This document shows, one piece after another, positions 60,596 to 64,000 of a stretch of 64,000 nucleotides of DNA. Below the pieces are notes generated by a model. The model was not told the origin of the DNA, did no database searches, and was given only the letters and a program-made list of their open reading frames with translations. Where the stretch lies: assembly GCF_900625025.1 (NCBI RefSeq), contig NZ_LR130577.1, forward strand, positions 124,001-188,000, in the 5' to 3' direction. The DNA comes from Lachnoclostridium sp. Marseille-P6806 (GTDB lineage: Bacteria; Bacillota; Clostridia; Lachnospirales; Lachnospiraceae). Positions within the stretch are counted from its first letter, which is position 1, and every line of letters starts with the position of its first letter. A program made the translations under genes and the position numbers.

Positions 60596-60699
60596 ACTTT
60601 TCCTCCTCTCTGCAACCGCTTCATCCGGCATAAAAAATACCGGTGGAATATCCGTTTGGCACGATATCGATACTCACATTATAGCCCCTGCCTTTCCAT

Positions 60700-62271
60700 T
60701 CATTGAAGCTCCTGTTTTTTCTTCATCTGCTCCGCTCTCCCCGCACGGTGAAATTCCGTCCCCGCAACCGCAAGGCGCCGGATGGAGGACAGCCTTGCTT
60801 CACTGATCTCCTCGCCCGGCAGAAGAATCGGGACGCCCGGCGGGTAGCACCACAGATATTCTCCGCTCTGCCGGCCCTGCGCAGCGGAGAGAGAAACCCT
60901 CTCCGCCGGCTGCTCCAATGCCGGCCGAAAACGCCGGAAGCGCTGTCCGGGCACGGCCTCTTTCAGCACAGAAAGCTCCATTTCCGTGATTTCCGGCACT
61001 GTTTCTCCCACTGCCGCGGACATTCTCCCGTCGGAACAAGAGGAGGCGAAACCGGCGCCGGGCCGATACGCGGATACCGCATCGCCCCCGTCATCGTCAA
61101 CCCTGCGCAGAGCCGCCGCAAGCGCGGCAAGCGCCTCCGGGCTGTCCATCGGACTTGTCATTGCGAGCACACAGTCCCCGCAGGTCATTTCCATTTCAAA
61201 ATGAAAACGCTCCCGCAGGCAGGCCGCCAGCTCCGCACCGGTAAGCCCCGCACCCCGCCCGCTGATATAGAGCTTGGAGGGGTCAAAGCCGAAAAAGCCG
61301 TGTCGTTCTCTGCTGTCTCCGCCGCAGCAGAGCACACGCAGCCGCCGGAATTTTTTCGCTTCTTCATGGAAGTTCCGAAGCGCCCGTTCCCAGCGCTCAA
61401 AGAGGCCCCGTCCCTCCCGCAGGAGAAAGCCGGTGCAGCTGTCCAGCGAGCAAAGCAGCGGATAAGACGGCGAGCTCGTCTCGAAAATATCGAGCTGATG
61501 CTCCAGCTTCGCAGGGCTCAGAAAGCGTTCGCTGCAAAGATGGAGCCATGCGGTCTGCGTAAGGCCTGGCAGCGTCTTGTGTGCGCTCTGAATAACCACA
61601 TCCGCTCCCTGATGCGAGGCGCTGTCCGGAAATCCGTAGTCACAGGAGCGTCCTCCCCCCGGAAAACACAGTCCCAGATGCGCCCCGTGCGCCTCATCCA
61701 CGATCAGGGGAATCCCCCTCTCGTGGCAGAGCTCCGCGGCGGCATGGACGTCCGAGAGCACGCCCTCGTAGGTCGGGCTTGTAAGAACAACCGCCTCCGT
61801 CTTCGGGAAACGGACGAGGAGCCGCTGCACCTCCCCGGGGTTCACCGATCCGGACACATGAAATTCCGCATCCTCGGGCGGCTCGGCAACATGCACCGCA
61901 AGATCAAGGAGCTCCGCGGCATGCCAGATCGAGCGATGGCAGTTCCGCGCGGCAATCAGCTCGCCCCCCGGCCGAACCGCCGCCGCAATGGCCGCGAGGT
62001 TCCCGCAGGTGCTCCCGTTCACAAGGTAACGGCTCCACGGCACCCCGCAGAGCCGCGCCGTCCGTTCCATGGCAGCCCGCAGGATGCCGTCCGCCTCATG
62101 AAGATTATCGGTGCCCGGAATCTCCGTAAAATCGATCCGGTACGGCAGCTCCTCCGGGAGAAGCCCCGCCGCGCGCCTCTTGTGCCCCGGCATGTGGAAC
62201 GGATACGACGCCTCTCCCTGCCGATGCAGCGCATTGATAAGCTCCATTTCATGAGCTGTTTCAGAACTCAT
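60700..62271 (-). CDS. Orn/Lys/Arg decarboxylase-fold PLP enzyme
   Basis: 523 residues, fold type I. The start HEMELINALHRQGEASYPFH and then MPGHKRRAAG is the family hallmark; the PLP-binding block is VIQSAHKTLPGLTQTAWLH with the Schiff-base Lys, preceded by VDEAHGAHLG. The C-terminal region contains YPPGVPILLPGEEI. It lacks the N-terminal wing domain of the inducible 700-residue enzymes, as in clostridial and Bacillus-type (SpeA/YaaO) proteins. GGGAG precedes ATG 62271. The substrate (Arg, Lys or Orn) cannot be told. It is divergent from galK with 133 bases between. Confidence 0.82.
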   Translation of the reverse strand: MSSETAHEMELINALHRQGEASYPFHMPGHKRRAAGLLPEELPYRIDFTEIPGTDNLHEADGILRAAMERTARLCGVPWSRYLVNGSTCGNLAAIAAAVRPGGELIAARNCHRSIWHAAELLDLAVHVAEPPEDAEFHVSGSVNPGEVQRLLVRFPKTEAVVLTSPTYEGVLSDVHAAAELCHERGIPLIVDEAHGAHLGLCFPGGGRSCDYGFPDSASHQGADVVIQSAHKTLPGLTQTAWLHLCSERFLSPAKLEHQLDIFETSSPSYPLLCSLDSCTGFLLREGRGLFERWERALRNFHEEAKKFRRLRVLCCGGDSRERHGFFGFDPSKLYISGRGAGLTGAELAACLRERFHFEMEMTCGDCVLAMTSPMDSPEALAALAAALRRVDDDGGDAVSAYRPGAGFASSCSDGRMSAAVGETVPEITEMELSVLKEAVPGQRFRRFRPALEQPAERVSLSAAQGRQSGEYLWCYPPGVPILLPGEEISEARLSSIRRLAVAGTEFHRAGRAEQMKKKQELQ

Positions 62272-62404
62272 TTCAAACTCCCGTCTCAAATATGGTCGAA
62301 TTTGCGCAAAAGAATGATTTTTGCAGATAACCGAACGCAGCAAAACAACGTATAATAGGTAGCAGTATAGTGCTCATTCACATATCTGCAAGGAGAACAA
62401 CGCT

Positions 62405-63652
62405 ATGACACTTCCTTCCAAAGAAGCTCTGGGATGCATTTACGGTGCGGATGCCGAAAGAGCTGAAACCCGCTACGAAAACCTCGCCGCCGCATTCGAA
62501 AAGCAATTCGGCAAAGCCGAGCCCGAGTTTTTCACTGCGCCGGGACGCACGGAAATCATCGGCAACCACACCGACCACAACGGGGGCCGGATTCTCGCCG
62601 CCAGCATCTCGCTGGACACCATCGCTGCCGCGGCAAAAACGGACGGCACCGTCATCACCATCATCAGCGAAGGCTATGACCGGCCGATCGTCGTCGACAC
62701 GGCAAAGCTCGATGAAGTACCGAAGAATCAGGGCAGCATCTCTCTCGTCGGCGGCATCATGACCGCGGCCATCCGTTTCGGCTACCGGATCGGCGGCTTC
62801 AACGCCTATGTCTCCACGGAGGTCATCAGCGCCGCCGGCGTAAGCTCCTCTGCCTCGTTTGAAATGCTGGTCTGTTCCATCGTAAACTTTTTCTTCAACG
62901 ACGGCGTCATTGACTGCGCGCACTATGCCCGCATGGGGCAGTATGCGGAAAACCACTTCTGGAACAAGGCCTCCGGCCTCATGGATCAGATGGCCTGCGC
63001 CGCCGGCGGAACGATACTCCTCGACTTCTCCGACGGCGTGCAGTGTAAAAAAGTGGATTTTGACTTTGACCAGATCGGCTATGATGAAGTCATCATCAAC
63101 ACGGGAAAGGGGCACGCGGATCTCAGCGCGGAATACTCCTCCATCCCGCTCGAAATGCGCTCCGTCGCTCACGAGCTCGGGGCAGACAATCTCTGCGGCG
63201 CCAGTGAGGAAGCGCTCCTCGCCGGTCTTCCCGCCATCCGGAAAAAGCTTGGCAACGACCGCGCCATTCTCCGAGCGCTTCATTACTTTGAAGAGTGCCG
63301 CCGCGTGGATCAGGCGGCCGCCGCTCTGACCCGGGGGGATGCGAAGCAGCTTCTCTCCATTATTGAGGAATCGGGCCGCTCCTCATGGGACTGGCTGCAG
63401 AACGTCTACTGCATCAATGACAGCTCCGAGCAGTCCATTCCGCTCGCCCTTGCTCTCACCCAGATCTTTACCGGCCGGATCGGAAAAGGCGTCGCCCGCA
63501 TCCACGGCGGCGGCTTCGCCGGCGTCATCATGGCCGTTATTCCGAAAGAGCACACAGCGGAATACGTCGATTTCATGACCGACTTCTTCGGTCGGGAAAA
63601 CATCTATGTCATGGGAATCCGGCAGACCGGCGCCGTACATGTGGGGCGCTGA
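62405..63652 (+). CDS. galK: Galactokinase
   Basis: Phosphorylates galactose at C1 in the Leloir pathway. 415 residues, GHMP kinase: substrate motif PGRTEIIGNHTDHNGG (46-61) in the variant common in Clostridia, ATP loop AAGVSSSASFEML, and the late GGGFAGVIMAVI motif. GGAG lies about eight bases before the ATG. A TATAAT at 62351-62356 is a likely -10. It is a little longer than E. coli GalK (382). No other gal genes are in view. Confidence 0.87.
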   Translation: MTLPSKEALGCIYGADAERAETRYENLAAAFEKQFGKAEPEFFTAPGRTEIIGNHTDHNGGRILAASISLDTIAAAAKTDGTVITIISEGYDRPIVVDTAKLDEVPKNQGSISLVGGIMTAAIRFGYRIGGFNAYVSTEVISAAGVSSSASFEMLVCSIVNFFFNDGVIDCAHYARMGQYAENHFWNKASGLMDQMACAAGGTILLDFSDGVQCKKVDFDFDQIGYDEVIINTGKGHADLSAEYSSIPLEMRSVAHELGADNLCGASEEALLAGLPAIRKKLGNDRAILRALHYFEECRRVDQAAAALTRGDAKQLLSIIEESGRSSWDWLQNVYCINDSSEQSIPLALALTQIFTGRIGKGVARIHGGGFAGVIMAVIPKEHTAEYVDFMTDFFGRENIYVMGIRQTGAVHVGR

Positions 63653-63670
63653 TACAGACTACGGATTCTG

Positions 63671-63722
63671 AAAACGCCCGCCAGAGGCGCCGGATCGGCG
63701 TTCCCTGACGGGCGTTCTTTTC
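63671..63722 (+). terminator. Terminator of galK
   Basis: Stem AACGCCCG/CGGGCGTT (63673-63680 with 63709-63716), extended by CCAGAGG/CCTGA partly, followed by CTTTTC. It ends the galK transcript about 20 bases past the stop. Confidence 0.75.
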
Positions 63723-63808
63723 AAAATTAATACAGGCGGATCCGCTTTTTCCTGCGCTCACGGAGGCCGCATCGGACAGCCTGTCACTGCCGTCCCCGCC
63801 ACTGCGTC

Positions 63809-64000
63809 TTATTTCTTCTCTTTCAGAGTTTTCAAAATATCCGCGAGAAGCTGCTCCGTCGTGGGACCTGCCGGAGCGGCCGCTGCCGCCTCTTTCTTCT
63901 GCAGCTTCTCCGCTCTCGCCTTGACCGAATTGATGGCCTTTACGATACAGAACAGAACAAACGCCATCAGGATAAAATTGATAACCGCAGAGATAAACGC
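63809..64000 (-). CDS. mscL: Large-conductance mechanosensitive channel, C-terminal part
   Basis: The last 63 residues of MscL, a pressure-release channel. Visible are the second transmembrane helix FISAVINFILMAFVLFCIV, the linker KAINSVKARAEKLQKK, an Ala/Pro-rich hinge and the C-terminal helix TTEQLLADILKTLKEKK. The N-terminal part lies beyond the right edge. It is convergent with galK. Confidence 0.88.
   Translation of the reverse strand, partial: AFISAVINFILMAFVLFCIVKAINSVKARAEKLQKKEAAAAAPAGPTTEQLLADILKTLKEKK

Noticed and set aside
1-64000. tRNA, rRNA and riboswitch genes
   Set aside because: I looked for cloverleaf-like and conserved riboswitch cores in the gaps and found none I could defend; the cloverleaf-like element at 57300 does not have tRNA features such as a T-loop GTTCRANYC.

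Overview
The window looks like chromosomal DNA of a Lachnospiraceae-type member of the Clostridia. The strongest sign is the SCIFF peptide with its radical SAM maturase near 54-56 kb, a near-universal clostridial pair. DUF3842, TelA/XpaC, the galactokinase type and purine-rich Shine-Dalgarno sites agree with this. The polysaccharide half (about 18.8-50 kb) is clearly GC-rich. The stretch from about 0.8 to 18.7 kb is visibly more AT-rich.

Layout. (1) 0-4 kb: start of a lipoprotein gene, a complete IS1182-family insertion sequence and a GMP synthase that lacks its amidotransferase domain. (2) 4.1-18.7 kb: an accessory region full of decayed genes. I count at least a dozen truncated or frameshifted genes (MerR, iron alcohol dehydrogenase, short-chain dehydrogenase, a transposase, two phage tail genes, a methyltransferase, a CMD-cupin protein, an aldo/keto reductase, TraX, a metallo-beta-lactamase-fold protein, a restriction-modification protein, a YesM-like kinase). 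Intact genes lie among them: DUF134-NifX, TetR-SRPBCC-methyltransferase, flavodoxin, alpha/beta hydrolase plus ATC hydrolase, and an RHH regulator. (3) 18.8-39.1 kb, minus strand: one tightly packed surface-polysaccharide operon of 13 genes, many overlapping. It encodes an ABC flippase, acyltransferase, aminotransferase, 4,6-dehydratase, initiating phosphoglycosyltransferase, GT4, a GNAT-GT2 fusion, a polymerase-like protein, an ATP-grasp ligase, a nucleotide-sugar dehydrogenase and several polytopic membrane proteins. (4) 39.3-50.8 kb: a GT52-like transferase (minus), then a plus-strand run of MBOAT and SGNH-like proteins, pseF, a PLP decarboxylase, pseI, pseG, a YfhO protein and a zinc-ribbon membrane protein, i.e. 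nonulosonic (pseudaminic-type) acid synthesis with probable O-acetylation. (5) 50.8-64 kb: housekeeping and stress genes: deoB, an MFS transporter, deoC, scfA/scfB, Fic, DUF3842, TelA/XpaC, a nitroreductase pseudogene, an Orn/Lys/Arg decarboxylase-fold protein, galK and the end of mscL.

How it works together (inference). Blocks 3 and 4 would build, flip, polymerise and decorate a lipid-linked surface glycan. The early steps make UDP-sugar derivatives (dehydratase, aminotransferase, dehydrogenase). PglC-like and GT4 enzymes start the chain, the flippase exports it, and nonulosonate synthesis supplies a charged residue that GT52 may transfer.

Most unusual observations: a family of short multi-hairpin intergenic elements lying in the same orientation, three of the four just upstream of minus-strand genes; a GNAT-GT2 fusion; a PLP decarboxylase embedded in the pseF-pseI-pseG run; a perfect palindrome covering the -10 box of a DUF134-NifX gene; and paired operators in front of an RHH gene that overlaps a truncated restriction-modification gene.
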